A DNA stretch of 64,000 bases from positions 1-64,000 of the forward strand of contig JAHEJD010000154.1 of assembly GCA_024639005.1 (NCBI GenBank), written 5' to 3'. This DNA comes from Chromatiaceae bacterium (lineage in GTDB: Bacteria > Pseudomonadota > Gammaproteobacteria > Chromatiales > Chromatiaceae). The position numbers and the translations under genes are program-made. Below, piece by piece: positions 1-9,596 of this stretch. Positions within the stretch are counted from its first letter, which is position 1. Every line of letters starts with the position of its first letter. Under the pieces are notes generated by a model that did not search any database, was not told the DNA's origin, and saw nothing but the letters and a program-made list of their open reading frames with translations.

Positions 1-131
1 GGCAGCACGATCAGCTCGGCGCCCTGCTTCACTGCTGCCTCTGTCTGGCGCTCGGCCTCGAGCAGATTCGCACTCACATTGCTGCCGGAGGCCAGCTGGA
101 TCGCGGCGACTTTTCTCTTCGAGTGGTTCAT
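1..131 (-). CDS. Carbon-nitrogen hydrolase (nitrilase family), N-terminal part only
   Basis: Only the first 43 codons lie in the window; the gene runs off the left edge. The protein begins MNHSKRKVAAIQLASGSNV and continues to a VLP motif, the usual N-terminal strand-helix-strand of the nitrilase fold (a beta strand ending in AIQ, then a helix, then a strand ending in VLPE, which carries the catalytic Glu). In many Gammaproteobacteria a nitrilase-like gene sits directly downstream of yhdP and upstream of tldD, as here. The substrate cannot be told from this fragment. The start is the ATG at 131; no competing upstream start was seen. Confidence 0.75.
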   Translation of the reverse strand, partial: MNHSKRKVAAIQLASGSNVSANLLEAERQTEAAVKQGAELIVL

Positions 132-207
132 GGCTGCTCGCGTCGATCCTCTGTCCGAATTTTACTGCCTGCGGCGTGATGGGCAAAGGAATATCGAGAC
201 AAGAAAA

Positions 208-298
208 GGGCTGATTGTCGGTGGTATTTACCGTGCCCCAACACGCCCTGATTCCCGAAACCTTCGTGCCAAATCCTCGCTGCTTGAGCAATCAGCCC
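208..298. repeat. 10-bp perfect inverted repeat in the yhdP-nitrilase gap
   Basis: GGGCTGATTG at 208-217 is matched by its exact reverse complement CAATCAGCCC at 289-298, inside the 230-bp gap between the yhdP stop and the nitrilase start. The arms are 71 bases apart and no T-run follows either arm, so it is not a simple terminator. It could be a long-range RNA stem, a protein site or chance. No gene was found in this gap. Confidence 0.3.
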
Positions 299-361
299 GG
301 CCAAGGTTACCTGGTTTAGGACTTTATGGGCGTTCAAGCCGACCTGTGCCCGCCTGGACGG

Positions 362-3300
362 CTATTCCTGCTCACTTGTGTCCGGTGCAGGCGATGCGGC
401 TGGCGGCTCGGGCGATCCCTTGTCCGCCGATGTCGGCGTTTCCTCTGTGCTGGTCTCATCCGGTGATGCGGTGCCGCCGCCGAACCGCCGCAGGAGCTTC
501 GACAGTGTGCCACCGGTATCCAGCTGCGTGGTCTCGGGGTTGGTCAGTGGACCGCTGACGCGATATTCGAATCGATAGATATCGTCGACCTGCTTGTCCA
601 TCAGCTTTTGCGCTAGCAGGACAGCCAGGCCCGCCACGGGCCCGCCGGCGAGGGTGGTTGCGATGGGCAGCGTGGCATCGAGTTTTGGTATCACCGTCAT
701 CTGGTGGTCGACCGTGCGCTCCACCAGATCGGCCGAGCCGACGACGTCGATGCGGCCGGATGGGCCGAGTATCCGCAGATTCTCCGTAGTGGCGTCCCCG
801 TCCTTCAACGCGAATTCGCCGGTGATCTTGTCGAAGCTGTAGCCTTTGCTGAAGAGATCGCGGAAATCGAGTCGCAAGCGGCGCAGGAGGGCATTTAGGT
901 TGAGCAGTCCGACAAGGCGCGTGGCGCCGGGATCCAGTTCCACAATCCGGCCGGCGCCGATATCGAGCTTCGCTTCGCCGTCCAACGTCTGACGATGGGC
1001 CTGGGCTGGGGTCCCCGGCCAGCGAAACAGGAAGCCGATGTCGCTCGCCGCCTGCTCGACCTGCCGCGAGTAACCCAGGTCTACCAGCAGATCACCCAGA
1101 TCCTTGGTGCTGACGCTGCCGCCCCAGGCGGTCTGGAAGCGCGCGCCGATGCGCGACCAATGACCGGCACTTTCGAGCGCGACCTGACCACCACGCAGAC
1201 TGAACTGAGTGATCCGCAGGCCCTCGGGCGCGCGCTGTGCATTGAGTTGAAGCCGCCCCATCTGCGCATCGTTAATTTGAAAGTCGGCGATGTCCAACAC
1301 AAGGCCGGCAAGGTCGGTGGGATCCGGACCGTCGCTGACATTGGGCACCGGCGTCAACTCCAGCGCTTCGCCGCCGACCGGAAAGCTGAGCTTGAGGCGT
1401 TCCAGTTCAATCTCGATCGGCTGCTCGCGCAACTCGCTCGGGGCAGTGAAACGCCCGGCCATGTTCGGCGCCTCAACGGTTCCCTGCCACTGGCGCTCGG
1501 TGCGCGTCGCGTTGACGTGGAGTTCAGTCATTTCCAATGTATCGACGACCAGGCGGTCGGTTCGAACATCGATGGTTACTGGTCTTGCGTCATCGGCGTT
1601 GTCCAAGGGCAGCGATTGCAGTGCCTCGCTCCATGCCGTTATGTCGATCTCCGGCAGCCGACCGTCGATATAAACACCTGGTTTGGAAGCCAGTTGGGCC
1701 GCTGTTCCGCCGAGCCGGACAGCGACTCTCTCGCCGTCGGCGCTGAACTTCGAGGATACCTGCCGGGCGTAATCAAGGCTGCCTGGTGCGGTGGTTCCGC
1801 CGAGCGGCATTCGGATCGACAGAGGTCGTTCTTGCGCTGCTGCCTTGCCTACCGGGGGTGGTAGGCGGATGTCGATACCCCGCAGGTCGCTATCGACCGC
1901 CAGCACAATGGGTGTCTCCGGGTCGGCCTCGCCGGACGGCAGATCGACGTCGAACTGAAACCGGGCCGCGCCGTCTGCGAAATTCAGCGGCAGCCCGGGC
2001 AGCTGACCCGCAATATCTGTCACGGCAACCTTGCCCACACTGCGTACCCTAGTGATCCCGTTGCCGACCCGCAGCACATCGATGTTGATCGGGGCGTTCA
2101 TGGTGCGGCCGCTGATGCCTGTGGCGCTCAGACCCTGGAGGTCGAAGCCGATCCGTCCCTTCAGATCGCTGACGGTGAAGTCCCAATCCGGCAGCGTGAG
2201 TCTGGCGCCACTGAGGTCGAGCTTGCCATTCAGCGCGCGATGGCCGTTTTTCCGGAGCGGCAGGGCAAAATCCAGCGTCAGCACGCTGCCGCCTTTGGCG
2301 CGCATGACCGCAGCGATTTTTCCGAAGCGATCGCGCAGTGCCTCTTCGTTAAGTACGCGAATCTTGTCCTGAAGTGGCCCGACGATGCGGCCGCGAACCC
2401 GCAGCGGGCCGGCTGGCTTCAGGCTGGCGAGGTGCGCGGTCGTCTTTGTGACGTCGCTGTCATAGATCTTCGCCGATTTGGCCTCGACATCGAGCTGGTT
2501 GCCGTGAAACTTGACGCGTGCGCTCAGCTGCTCGAGCGGCGGCCAGCCCGGCGCATAATCAAGAACTAGATCCTCAGTTTCGAAGTGCGCCTGGAATACG
2601 CCATCTTTGTGTTGCTCGAAGGGAAAGCCGTCGAGCGATCCATACAGCAACGCGCTGCCTTGGGTGATACGTCCGGCGGGAAATGCGCGGTCGAGCCAGT
2701 CGACGACCTTGTTGCGTGATTCGGTGACCGGCAGATAAGACCGGACGGATGCAGCGTCACCGTCGGCAATATCGGTCTGCATGTCGACGAATGTCGCTTC
2801 CCCCGCTTGATGTCGCAGGTGCAGACGGGTCTGTGTGCGGATGTGCGGCGTCACGGCAAGCAGGTTCTCACTGGCAAGTTGCCAGCCCGTGTCCCCCCGG
2901 GTCCAGTCCAGCCCCCCTTTAAGATCCTGTAGTACGATTGGGTTGCGCAGTTTGCTGAACTGCAGCCTGGCGTCGCGGCTGTCGAGCTGCATCACAATAT
3001 GGTCCTGCTGGCCGTGCAGCTGGCCACTGAAATGCGCAGTCTCCGGGAACTGGCCCCAGGCCTTTGTGCCGATATCGACGAATTCCGCGCGGCCGCGCCA
3101 GGCGAAGTCTTCGTTCGAGAGCTCGACGAATAGCGCCAGATCGCGGACTGCCCCGCGTGGTTGGAGTTGCTCGAGGGGTTCCTGCAGTCCTTTCCAGGGC
3201 ATTCGGACCTGGAGGATTGCGATGATGTCCTCGATGCGCAGATAATCCGCGGCCGCCTTGAGACGCCGTCCGCCGTCGGCCTGCCGAGTCAACGCCAACG

Positions 3301-4237
3301 CGAGATTGGCGGCTGGCCAGCGCCACCCATCGCGCACCAGGACCAGGTCTTTCACACCGACGCGCAGACCGTCGCTGGCCTGCTCGATGGAGAATCCTGC
3401 GCTGGCCTGTTCGATCAGCAGCCGGCGCGAGTCATCCGCCCTCGGCTGCAGAGCCAGGTCGCGCATGCGCCATTGACCATGGGCGCTGACCAGCGCCGCA
3501 TCTTTCCAGCGGCTCCAGGCCTCCAGGTCGAGCTCGAGGGTGTTCAGGCCGTAACTGGGCGGCAGGTATGGCGCGAAAAGCCTCGCCACATCAAGGCCGT
3601 CGACCTTCAGGTAGGTGTCGCCATGCCATGTGGTGGTGTCCAGAAACCCGTCGATCTGCGCCGCCGCGACGGCGTTGCCCGCCTCGGTCGCCAGGCTGGC
3701 GCGCAGGTTGAGCGCGTTGCCGTCACGTTCGATGACGAGGGTGATGTCCTGTATCGTCAGCGGCGGATTGCCGGCTTTGCGATCGATCCACCGCACACGC
3801 GTGTTTACCAAATGCAGCTGCTGCGGCAGCGCGAACTCACCCTGCCCGCCCTGAAGCGCTCCATAGCCATCCAGATGGAGCTGACCGCTTGGTTCGTGCA
3901 CTACCGTCAATAGGATACCGTCCAGGGTAATGCGCAAGGGCTCCAGCAGGTCGCCCAGCAGGAGTGCTCCCAGCGACAGCTGGACTGTTATCCTATCGGC
4001 GGTCAGTCGGCGCTCTGCTTCGCCGATGCGCACGCCATCGAACTCGATCAGCGGGGACAATCCATACCAACGTGCCTGCACACGGTCGATCGCGACCGGG
4101 ACGCCCAGGGAGCGGCTCAGCAGTGCGGCGACGTCCTCGCGATGCTCGGCGAGCAGTGGCGTGACGGCGCGTGTCGTGAGGGCTAGCAGCCCCCAGACGA
4201 TGATCAGTGTCGCCAGCAGGATTTTCAGCGTGCGCAA
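362..4237 (-). CDS. yhdP: YhdP family AsmA-like envelope protein
   Basis: A 1291-residue protein close in length to E. coli YhdP (about 1266). It has one N-terminal membrane segment (residues about 5-25), then a very long beta-rich periplasmic region of the DUF3971/AsmA-like type, ending in a Pro/Thr/Glu-rich tail. In E. coli, YhdP, TamB and YdbH are partly redundant bridge proteins needed for phospholipid movement between inner and outer membrane. It lies 48 bases downstream of rng in the maf-rng-yhdP-nitrilase order that is common in the class. The start is the ATG directly before the membrane helix. The large antisense open frames across this gene look like G+C artefacts. Confidence 0.9.
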   Translation of the reverse strand: MRTLKILLATLIIVWGLLALTTRAVTPLLAEHREDVAALLSRSLGVPVAIDRVQARWYGLSPLIEFDGVRIGEAERRLTADRITVQLSLGALLLGDLLEPLRITLDGILLTVVHEPSGQLHLDGYGALQGGQGEFALPQQLHLVNTRVRWIDRKAGNPPLTIQDITLVIERDGNALNLRASLATEAGNAVAAAQIDGFLDTTTWHGDTYLKVDGLDVARLFAPYLPPSYGLNTLELDLEAWSRWKDAALVSAHGQWRMRDLALQPRADDSRRLLIEQASAGFSIEQASDGLRVGVKDLVLVRDGWRWPAANLALALTRQADGGRRLKAAADYLRIEDIIAILQVRMPWKGLQEPLEQLQPRGAVRDLALFVELSNEDFAWRGRAEFVDIGTKAWGQFPETAHFSGQLHGQQDHIVMQLDSRDARLQFSKLRNPIVLQDLKGGLDWTRGDTGWQLASENLLAVTPHIRTQTRLHLRHQAGEATFVDMQTDIADGDAASVRSYLPVTESRNKVVDWLDRAFPAGRITQGSALLYGSLDGFPFEQHKDGVFQAHFETEDLVLDYAPGWPPLEQLSARVKFHGNQLDVEAKSAKIYDSDVTKTTAHLASLKPAGPLRVRGRIVGPLQDKIRVLNEEALRDRFGKIAAVMRAKGGSVLTLDFALPLRKNGHRALNGKLDLSGARLTLPDWDFTVSDLKGRIGFDLQGLSATGISGRTMNAPINIDVLRVGNGITRVRSVGKVAVTDIAGQLPGLPLNFADGAARFQFDVDLPSGEADPETPIVLAVDSDLRGIDIRLPPPVGKAAAQERPLSIRMPLGGTTAPGSLDYARQVSSKFSADGERVAVRLGGTAAQLASKPGVYIDGRLPEIDITAWSEALQSLPLDNADDARPVTIDVRTDRLVVDTLEMTELHVNATRTERQWQGTVEAPNMAGRFTAPSELREQPIEIELERLKLSFPVGGEALELTPVPNVSDGPDPTDLAGLVLDIADFQINDAQMGRLQLNAQRAPEGLRITQFSLRGGQVALESAGHWSRIGARFQTAWGGSVSTKDLGDLLVDLGYSRQVEQAASDIGFLFRWPGTPAQAHRQTLDGEAKLDIGAGRIVELDPGATRLVGLLNLNALLRRLRLDFRDLFSKGYSFDKITGEFALKDGDATTENLRILGPSGRIDVVGSADLVERTVDHQMTVIPKLDATLPIATTLAGGPVAGLAVLLAQKLMDKQVDDIYRFEYRVSGPLTNPETTQLDTGGTLSKLLRRFGGGTASPDETSTEETPTSADKGSPEPPAASPAPDTSEQE

Positions 4238-4285
4238 TCCCTAGTCCTGGTGTGATCGCAGCGTCACGGCCCGCGCGGGCGATCG

Positions 4286-5737
4286 TCAGATCAATACCAC
4301 GTCGTACTGTTCCTGGTTATACAGCGTCTCGGCCTGCAGCTTAATCGGACGGCCGATGAACTGCTCGAGTTCGGCCAGGTTCTGCGACTCCTCATCGAGC
4401 AGGCGATCCACCACCTCCTGGGAGGCCAGGACCAATAGTTGCTCGACGTCAAACTGGCGCCACTCGCGCAGGATGTCACGGAAGATGTCGAAGCAGGTGG
4501 TCTCGGGTGTCTTCAGCGTGCCGCGACCACCACAGGTGGGACAACTCTCGCACAGCACATGTTCCAATGACTCACGGGTGCGCTTGCGTGTCATTTCGAC
4601 CAGGCCCAGCGATGACACCTCTGAGATGTGCGTCTTGGCGTGGTCGCGGGCCAAGCAGCGCTCCAGCGCCCGCATCACCTGGCGCTTGTGTTCCTCGTCG
4701 GTCATGTCGATGAAGTCGATGATGATGATACCACCCAGGTTGCGCAATCGCAGTTGGCGGCAGATCGCCTGCGCTGCCTCGAGATTGGTCTTGAAAATCG
4801 TCTCTTCGAGATTGCGGTGGCCGACAAAGGCGCCGGTATTGACGTCGATGGTCGTCATTGCCTCTGTCTGATCGATCACCAGATGTCCGCCGGATTTGAG
4901 ATCGACCTTGCGCTCGAGCGCCTTTTGAATCTCGTCCTCGACACCGTACAGGTCGAACAGCGGCCGTTCGCCCGGGTAGTACTCGATAGACGAGCGCTGA
5001 TCCGGGATGTATTTCGTGGCGAATTGTTGGGCCCTCTCCCAGGTAGAGCGCGAATCGATGCGCACTTTTTCGACCTCGGGATTGATAAGGTCCCGCAGCG
5101 CGCGCAGGGCCAACTGCAGGTCCTCGTGTATCAGCGCCTTGCTCGGTGTAGCGGCCGCTCGCTCTTTGATCGAATTCCACAGGCGTACCAGAAAACGCAT
5201 ATCGGTCTGCAGCGCCTCTTCCGAGACGCCCTCGGCCGCAGTACGGGCGATAAAGCCCGCATTGATACCGCTGACCTCGGCGTAGGCAGTAAGGACCTCG
5301 CGCAATCGTGCGCGTTCTGTCTCATCCTCGATTTTTTGCGATACGCCAACATTGCCGACGTTGGGCATGAAGACCATATACCGTGAGGGTATAGAAATGT
5401 TGGTCGTTAGACGCGCGCCCTTGGTGCCCAGTGGGTCCTTGACCACCTGTACGATGACGTCGCCACCCTCTTGCACCAGGTCGGTGATCTGGTCCGACTT
5501 TTCGCACTCTTCGATGCAGATATCCGAGGCATGCAGAAAGGCCGCGCGCTCCAGGCCGGCATCGACAAAGGCTGCCTGCATCCCGGGCAGTACGCGGCAG
5601 ACCTTACCCTTGTAGATATTGCCGACCAGGCCCCGTTTGGCCGTGCGCTCGATGATGATCTCCTGCAGGACGCCATTCTCTATCACCGCGACCCGGGTCT
5701 CCGGCGGGGTAACGTTTATCAGTATTTCTTCACTCAT
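4286..5737 (-). CDS. rng: Ribonuclease G
   Basis: A 483-residue endoribonuclease of the RNase E/G family, matching the length of RNase G (about 489) and lacking the long RNase E C-terminal scaffold. An S1 RNA-binding domain occupies about residues 35-130 (GNIYKGKVCRVLPGMQAAFV). The DNase I-like catalytic core contains the TTIDVNTG motif (Asp298) and IIIIDFIDM (Asp341), the metal-binding aspartates. The CPTCGGRGT motif near residue 405 corresponds to the Zn-link. It acts in 16S rRNA 5' maturation and mRNA decay. It starts 26 bases after maf and precedes yhdP, probably as one operon. Confidence 0.95.
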   Translation of the reverse strand: MSEEILINVTPPETRVAVIENGVLQEIIIERTAKRGLVGNIYKGKVCRVLPGMQAAFVDAGLERAAFLHASDICIEECEKSDQITDLVQEGGDVIVQVVKDPLGTKGARLTTNISIPSRYMVFMPNVGNVGVSQKIEDETERARLREVLTAYAEVSGINAGFIARTAAEGVSEEALQTDMRFLVRLWNSIKERAAATPSKALIHEDLQLALRALRDLINPEVEKVRIDSRSTWERAQQFATKYIPDQRSSIEYYPGERPLFDLYGVEDEIQKALERKVDLKSGGHLVIDQTEAMTTIDVNTGAFVGHRNLEETIFKTNLEAAQAICRQLRLRNLGGIIIIDFIDMTDEEHKRQVMRALERCLARDHAKTHISEVSSLGLVEMTRKRTRESLEHVLCESCPTCGGRGTLKTPETTCFDIFRDILREWRQFDVEQLLVLASQEVVDRLLDEESQNLAELEQFIGRPIKLQAETLYNQEQYDVVLI

Positions 5738-5763
5738 GGGTGGATACTACACCTGTGGTGTTG

Positions 5764-6333
5764 TCACGACGGCCAACGACCCTGTACCCCGATGGCCGCG
5801 AGTATCTGCATGGTCTCGAACAGCGGCAACCCCATGATCCCGGAATAGCTGCCCTCAATGCGCTCAACAAAGACCGCGGCCAATCCCTGAATGGCGTAGC
5901 CGCCGGCCTTGTCGGCGGGCTCGCCGGTGGCCCAATAGGCAGCGGCTTCCTGCCTGCTGATGTCGCGCAGGGTCACGCGACTGAGATTCAGGCGGTAATG
6001 GGTCTGTTCGGTGACTACGGCGACGCCGGTCAATACCTCATGGGTGCGCCCGGACAGACGCAGCAGCATGTCGATGCCCTGTTCGCGATCGCGTGGCTTG
6101 CCGAGGACCGTGTGATCGATCACCACCGCGGTGTCGGATCCAAGCACAGGGCAGTCGGGGAAATCCGCATGCACTCTCTTGGCCTTGGCGATGGCCACGC
6201 GTTCGACATAGTCCGCGGCCCGCTCATCGGGATGAACGCTTTCGTCCATCGCTGTTGGAACAACGCGAAACTCAACGCCGATCTGGGTCAGGAGTTCCGC
6301 CCGACGCGGCGATTGGGAGGCGAGAATGATCAT
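5764..6333 (-). CDS. maf: Maf family nucleoside triphosphate pyrophosphatase
   Basis: A 189-residue protein starting MIILASQSPRR, the conserved Maf N-terminus. Later motifs include the DESVHPDERA segment and the VLGSDTAVVID active-site strand. Maf/YhdE proteins hydrolyse dTTP, UTP or modified nucleotides to monophosphates. The ATG at 6333 was chosen because the conserved motif begins there; the open frame extends 25 codons further upstream without recognisable similarity and into the repeat at 6364-6545. It is the first gene of maf-rng-yhdP. Confidence 0.93.
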   Translation of the reverse strand: MIILASQSPRRAELLTQIGVEFRVVPTAMDESVHPDERAADYVERVAIAKAKRVHADFPDCPVLGSDTAVVIDHTVLGKPRDREQGIDMLLRLSGRTHEVLTGVAVVTEQTHYRLNLSRVTLRDISRQEAAAYWATGEPADKAGGYAIQGLAAVFVERIEGSYSGIMGLPLFETMQILAAIGVQGRWPS

Positions 6334-6363
6334 CGGGTCTGTTGCATGTTGTTTTTCGGGCGT

Positions 6364-6545
6364 TAGCCTGCAGATCTCACCGATTTCCTGCTGCGGGCGT
6401 CGATACACTCGCCCTAACGGGGCGTACTCGCCACAGCCGCTTCGACGTAGTGTCAGCTACGCCTTCACCGTCTTCCACTGCGTGCGCCCCGCCATGGCGG
6501 CGTCTCGACACCCTCGCGACGAAAAAGGGTGAGACCTGCAGGCTA
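6364..6545. repeat. Dispersed repeat copy 1 (about 182 bp, terminal inverted repeats)
   Basis: Left end TAGCCTGCAGATCTCACCG (6364-6382) and right end GGGTGAGACCTGCAGGCTA (6527-6545) are inverted copies with two mismatches. The interior contains a short hairpin CGTAG-TGTCAG-CTACG and outer arms GGGGCGTA/TGCGCCCC that could pair. By eye the whole unit aligns, in inverted orientation, with 21759-21943 at roughly 75-80% identity. It lies between rlmH and maf, immediately upstream of maf. No transposase is encoded. It resembles a non-autonomous MITE-like or large palindromic intergenic repeat. Confidence 0.8.
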
Positions 6546-6576
6546 GACGCAGCGATGCCGGCAGCACACCTTCTGT

Positions 6577-7047
6577 TCAGGCGCGGTGATACGGATGCCG
6601 GCGCAGGATGCTCCAGGCCCGATATAGCTGTTCGGCTACGATCACGCGCACCAAAGGGTGCGGCAGGGTCAGCGGGGAAAGCGACCAGCACTGCACCGCC
6701 TTGGCCCGAGCGGCGTCGCCCAAGCCATCCGGTCCGCCGATCAGCAGTGCCAGATCCTGCCCCGCATTCATCCAGTCCTGCAGTTGGTTCGCCAGCCGCT
6801 CGGTCGACCAGGCGCGACCATCGACCTCCAGGGCTACCACGATGGCGGCCTTGGGGATTGCGGCCAGCATGCGCTGCGCCTCGTCGTTTAAGGTGCGGGC
6901 GAGATCTGCGTTCTTGCCGCGTCTGCCGGCCGAAATCTCGGTCAGGCACAATGCGCACTCGGCAGGCAGGCGCTTTGCGTACTCTTCGTAGCCCTTTTGC
7001 ACCCAGTCCGGCATTTTGCCGCCGACGGCGATGAGATGAATGTTCAT
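6577..7047 (-). CDS. rlmH: 23S rRNA pseudouridine-1915 N3-methyltransferase RlmH
   Basis: A 156-residue protein, the usual RlmH length, beginning MNIHLIAVGGKMPDWV. It has the SPOUT knot features: the SAM-binding LLIGGPDGLG loop and the conserved C-terminal stretch LPHPLVRVIVAEQLYRAWSI ending in HPYHR. It methylates m3Psi1915 on the assembled 70S ribosome. It is last in the proA-nadD-rsfS-rlmH run, with a 108-base gap after rsfS that holds no gene, and is followed by repeat copy 1. Confidence 0.96.
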   Translation of the reverse strand: MNIHLIAVGGKMPDWVQKGYEEYAKRLPAECALCLTEISAGRRGKNADLARTLNDEAQRMLAAIPKAAIVVALEVDGRAWSTERLANQLQDWMNAGQDLALLIGGPDGLGDAARAKAVQCWSLSPLTLPHPLVRVIVAEQLYRAWSILRRHPYHRA

Positions 7048-7155
7048 CCTGGGCGCGATGCGGGGGAGGTCAAGGCACCAGGTGCGGCTGCCGAGGTGCC
7101 GGGGATGTTGCCGTGGTTGTCGACCAGCGGGTGCATCAGCGGCGCAAAAGGCGGT

Positions 7156-7521
7156 TCAGCTGGCGCCGCGTTCCTTGCTGAGCTTCTCTGCCGCCGTCGG
7201 GTCGACGCTCCATAGCCGTTCGAGCTGATAGAAGTCCCGCACCTTGCGTTGCATCACATGCACCACGACGCCGTTGAGATCGATGAGCGCCCATTCCCCC
7301 TCGGCCAGCCCCTCGATGCCGATCGGCGGCTGGCCCGCCTGTTTGGCCTGGAAGGCGACGGATTCGGCGGCGGATTTGACATGGCGATCAGATGTACCCG
7401 AGGCGATCACAAAGAAGTCGGTGATGCTGGTCTTGCCGCGGACATCGAGGGAAACAACGTCGAAGGCCTTCATATCTTCAAGGGTCTGGATAACGAGATC
7501 TCGGAGTTCTTCTACCTGCAT
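7156..7521 (-). CDS. rsfS: Ribosomal silencing factor RsfS
   Basis: A 121-residue protein of the RsfS/Iojap family, which binds ribosomal protein uL14 and blocks subunit joining in starvation. The signature TSITDFFVIASGTSDRHVKS and the downstream GLAEGEWALIDLNGVVVHVM are clear. The ATG at 7521 gives the usual MQVEELRDLVI start; an upstream in-frame ATG at 7563 would add 14 poorly conserved residues overlapping nadD. It lies between nadD and rlmH. Confidence 0.95.
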   Translation of the reverse strand: MQVEELRDLVIQTLEDMKAFDVVSLDVRGKTSITDFFVIASGTSDRHVKSAAESVAFQAKQAGQPPIGIEGLAEGEWALIDLNGVVVHVMQRKVRDFYQLERLWSVDPTAAEKLSKERGAS

Positions 7522-7552
7522 GCCTGGGCCCGAAAGAATCTGATACCAGTGA

Positions 7553-8248
7553 TCATAAACCATCTGCAGGGGTTTTAACGCAATACAGCCCGTGTCGGAC
7601 GATGAGGTCGAGCACGGCCGGCGGTGTCAGGAAGTCTGCGCTACGCCCGCTGGCGATACGTTGGCGGATGTCACTCGATGCAATCTCCAGCTGGGTGACC
7701 GTGCAGAAAACGATCTGCCCTGAGCGGGCCGGCATAAGCTCTTTCACCCAGTGTTTCGTCAGTAGTTCAGCGAGCGCGGGGTCGCTTGACGATGCCTGGT
7801 TGGGACGCCTCAGGACCGCGATATTGGCCAGTCCCAGGATGCCAAGCGGATCGTGCCAGCTCGCAAAGTCGTTGAAGGCGTCGTCGCCGAGCAGCAGACA
7901 TAACCGCGCCTCGGGAAAGTCTTCGTACAGCGAACGCAGGGTGTCGATGGTGTACGACGGTCCCTTGCGCCGCAGTTCGCGGTCATCGGCGATCAAGTCT
8001 TGCCGCCGGTCGAGCGCAGCCTGCAGCATCTGCAGGCGCACATCGGCCGGGGCGTCGGGCTGTTTCCGGTGTACCGCCTGAGCCAGAGGGACAAAGCGCA
8101 CCTGCTGCAATCGCAGCGTCTCCAACGCATCCAGCGCGATACGCAGATGGCCGTGGTGGATCGGATCGAAGGTTCCGCCGAAGACGCCGATGGAGCACGC
8201 CTGTGCGGCCCCGGGATCCCCGTTTCGGTTACTGCCGGATATGCCCAT
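7553..8248 (-). CDS. nadD: Nicotinate-nucleotide adenylyltransferase
   Basis: A 231-residue enzyme forming deamido-NAD from nicotinate mononucleotide and ATP. The nucleotidyltransferase motif [13 protein letters not shown] lies near residues 24-36, and the C-terminal [13 protein letters not shown] matches the family ISSTxxR motif. The start region overlaps the end of proA by about 20 bases. A GTG at 8251 and an ATG at 8248 are adjacent candidates and ATG was preferred; neither has a strong ribosome-binding site, suggesting translational coupling to proA. Confidence 0.95.
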   Translation of the reverse strand: MGISGSNRNGDPGAAQACSIGVFGGTFDPIHHGHLRIALDALETLRLQQVRFVPLAQAVHRKQPDAPADVRLQMLQAALDRRQDLIADDRELRRKGPSYTIDTLRSLYEDFPEARLCLLLGDDAFNDFASWHDPLGILGLANIAVLRRPNQASSSDPALAELLTKHWVKELMPARSGQIVFCTVTQLEIASSDIRQRIASGRSADFLTPPAVLDLIVRHGLYCVKTPADGL

Positions 8249-9515
8249 CACCGAGCACGATGAATTTCACCGAGGTAAGTCCTTCGAGACCCACCGGCCC
8301 GCGTGCATGGAACTTGTCGGTAGAGATACCGATCTCGGCACCGAGGCCGTATTCGAAGCCATCTGCGAATCGCGTCGAGGCATTGACCATCACGGAACTC
8401 GAATCCACCTCGCGCAGGAAGCGACGCGCCTTGGTGATATTTTCGGTCACGATGCTGTCGGTGTGCATAGAACCGTGCTCGGTGATGTGTCCAATCGCCT
8501 GGTCGAGGTCGTCGACGACCCGGATCGACAGGATCGGTGCCAGATACTCGGTATCCCAGTCGTCGGGTGTTGCCATTGGGCAGTCGCTAAGGATGGCGCG
8601 GGTCCTGTCACAGCCACGCAGTTCGACGCCTTTCTCACGGTAGGCGGCGGCGAGACCGGGCAGGAAGTCGGCGGCGACGGTGTCGTGTACCAATAGGGTC
8701 TCCATGGTGTTGCAGGTGCCATAACGCTGGGTCTTGGCGTTCAGCGCGATATCGAAGGCCTTGTGGGGATCGGCCTCATCGTCGACATACACATGGCAGA
8801 TGCCGTCGAGGTGCTTGATCACCGGGACGCGCGCATCTCTACTGATGCGCTCGATCAGGCCCTTGCCGCCACGCGGGATAATGACGTCGATGAACTCCGG
8901 CATGCTGATCATGCTGCCGACTGCCGCGCGGTCTGTGGTGGCCACCACCTGGACCGCGTCGCCCGGTAGCCCGGCGGCTGCGAGGCCGTGTTGGATGGCC
9001 GCCGCGATTGCCTGGTTGGAGTAGAACGCCTCGGAGCCGCCCCGCAACAGGGTTGCATTGCCGGATTTGAGGCACAGGGCCGCGGCGTCTGCGGTTACGT
9101 TAGGGCGCGACTCATAAATGATGCCGACCACGCCCAGCGGCACGCGCATCCGCCCGACCTGTATGCCGCTGGGACGAAACTGCAGATCAAAGACTTCGCC
9201 GATTGGATCCGTCAGGGTGGCAATCTGGCGCAGACCCGCGATCATGCCGTCGATGCGCGCATCGGTCAGTTCGAGTCGGTCGATCAGTGCGGTGTCCAGC
9301 CCCTTGCCGACGCCGGCCTCGAGGTCCCTGCAATTCTCGGCGATTAGCTCGGCGCGTACCCTATCGAGCGCATCTGCGATTGCGTGCAGGGCGGCGTTCT
9401 TGGCCGCGGTATCGGCGGCCGCCAGCGACCGCGACGCCTGCCGTGCCCGGTGACCGAGGTCACGCATGTAGGCGGAGACATCCTCGATCGGCAGCGTATT
9501 GGCGGCTTGGCTCAT
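8229..9515 (-). CDS. proA: Gamma-glutamyl phosphate reductase
   Basis: A 428-residue NADPH-dependent enzyme, the usual ProA length, converting L-glutamyl-5-phosphate to glutamate semialdehyde in proline synthesis. The catalytic cysteine is Cys268 in [11 protein letters not shown]. Other family markers are [20 protein letters not shown] and [13 protein letters not shown] near the C-terminus. proB is not in the window. It heads the proA-nadD-rsfS-rlmH run, and an 81-base gap separates it from the Anbu gene upstream. Confidence 0.96.
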   Translation of the reverse strand: MSQAANTLPIEDVSAYMRDLGHRARQASRSLAAADTAAKNAALHAIADALDRVRAELIAENCRDLEAGVGKGLDTALIDRLELTDARIDGMIAGLRQIATLTDPIGEVFDLQFRPSGIQVGRMRVPLGVVGIIYESRPNVTADAAALCLKSGNATLLRGGSEAFYSNQAIAAAIQHGLAAAGLPGDAVQVVATTDRAAVGSMISMPEFIDVIIPRGGKGLIERISRDARVPVIKHLDGICHVYVDDEADPHKAFDIALNAKTQRYGTCNTMETLLVHDTVAADFLPGLAAAYREKGVELRGCDRTRAILSDCPMATPDDWDTEYLAPILSIRVVDDLDQAIGHITEHGSMHTDSIVTENITKARRFLREVDSSSVMVNASTRFADGFEYGLGAEIGISTDKFHARGPVGLEGLTSVKFIVLGDGHIRQ

Positions 9516-9596
9516 GGCGATGTCTGTTCGGTAGGCAGGTGGGATTGGATTCTAGCGCAGGCCTTCGGTGCCGGGCGCGTCGGGCCGCGTATCCCG

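Noticed and set aside
6326-6532. Small protein encoded within repeat copy 1, with a similar frame in copy 2
   Set aside because: The two translations resemble each other (ISPISCCG, GAYS, RRSV, YAFT, AASR, PR), but the DNA is repeat sequence with terminal inverted repeats and hairpins, and similarity in one frame is expected from copying alone.
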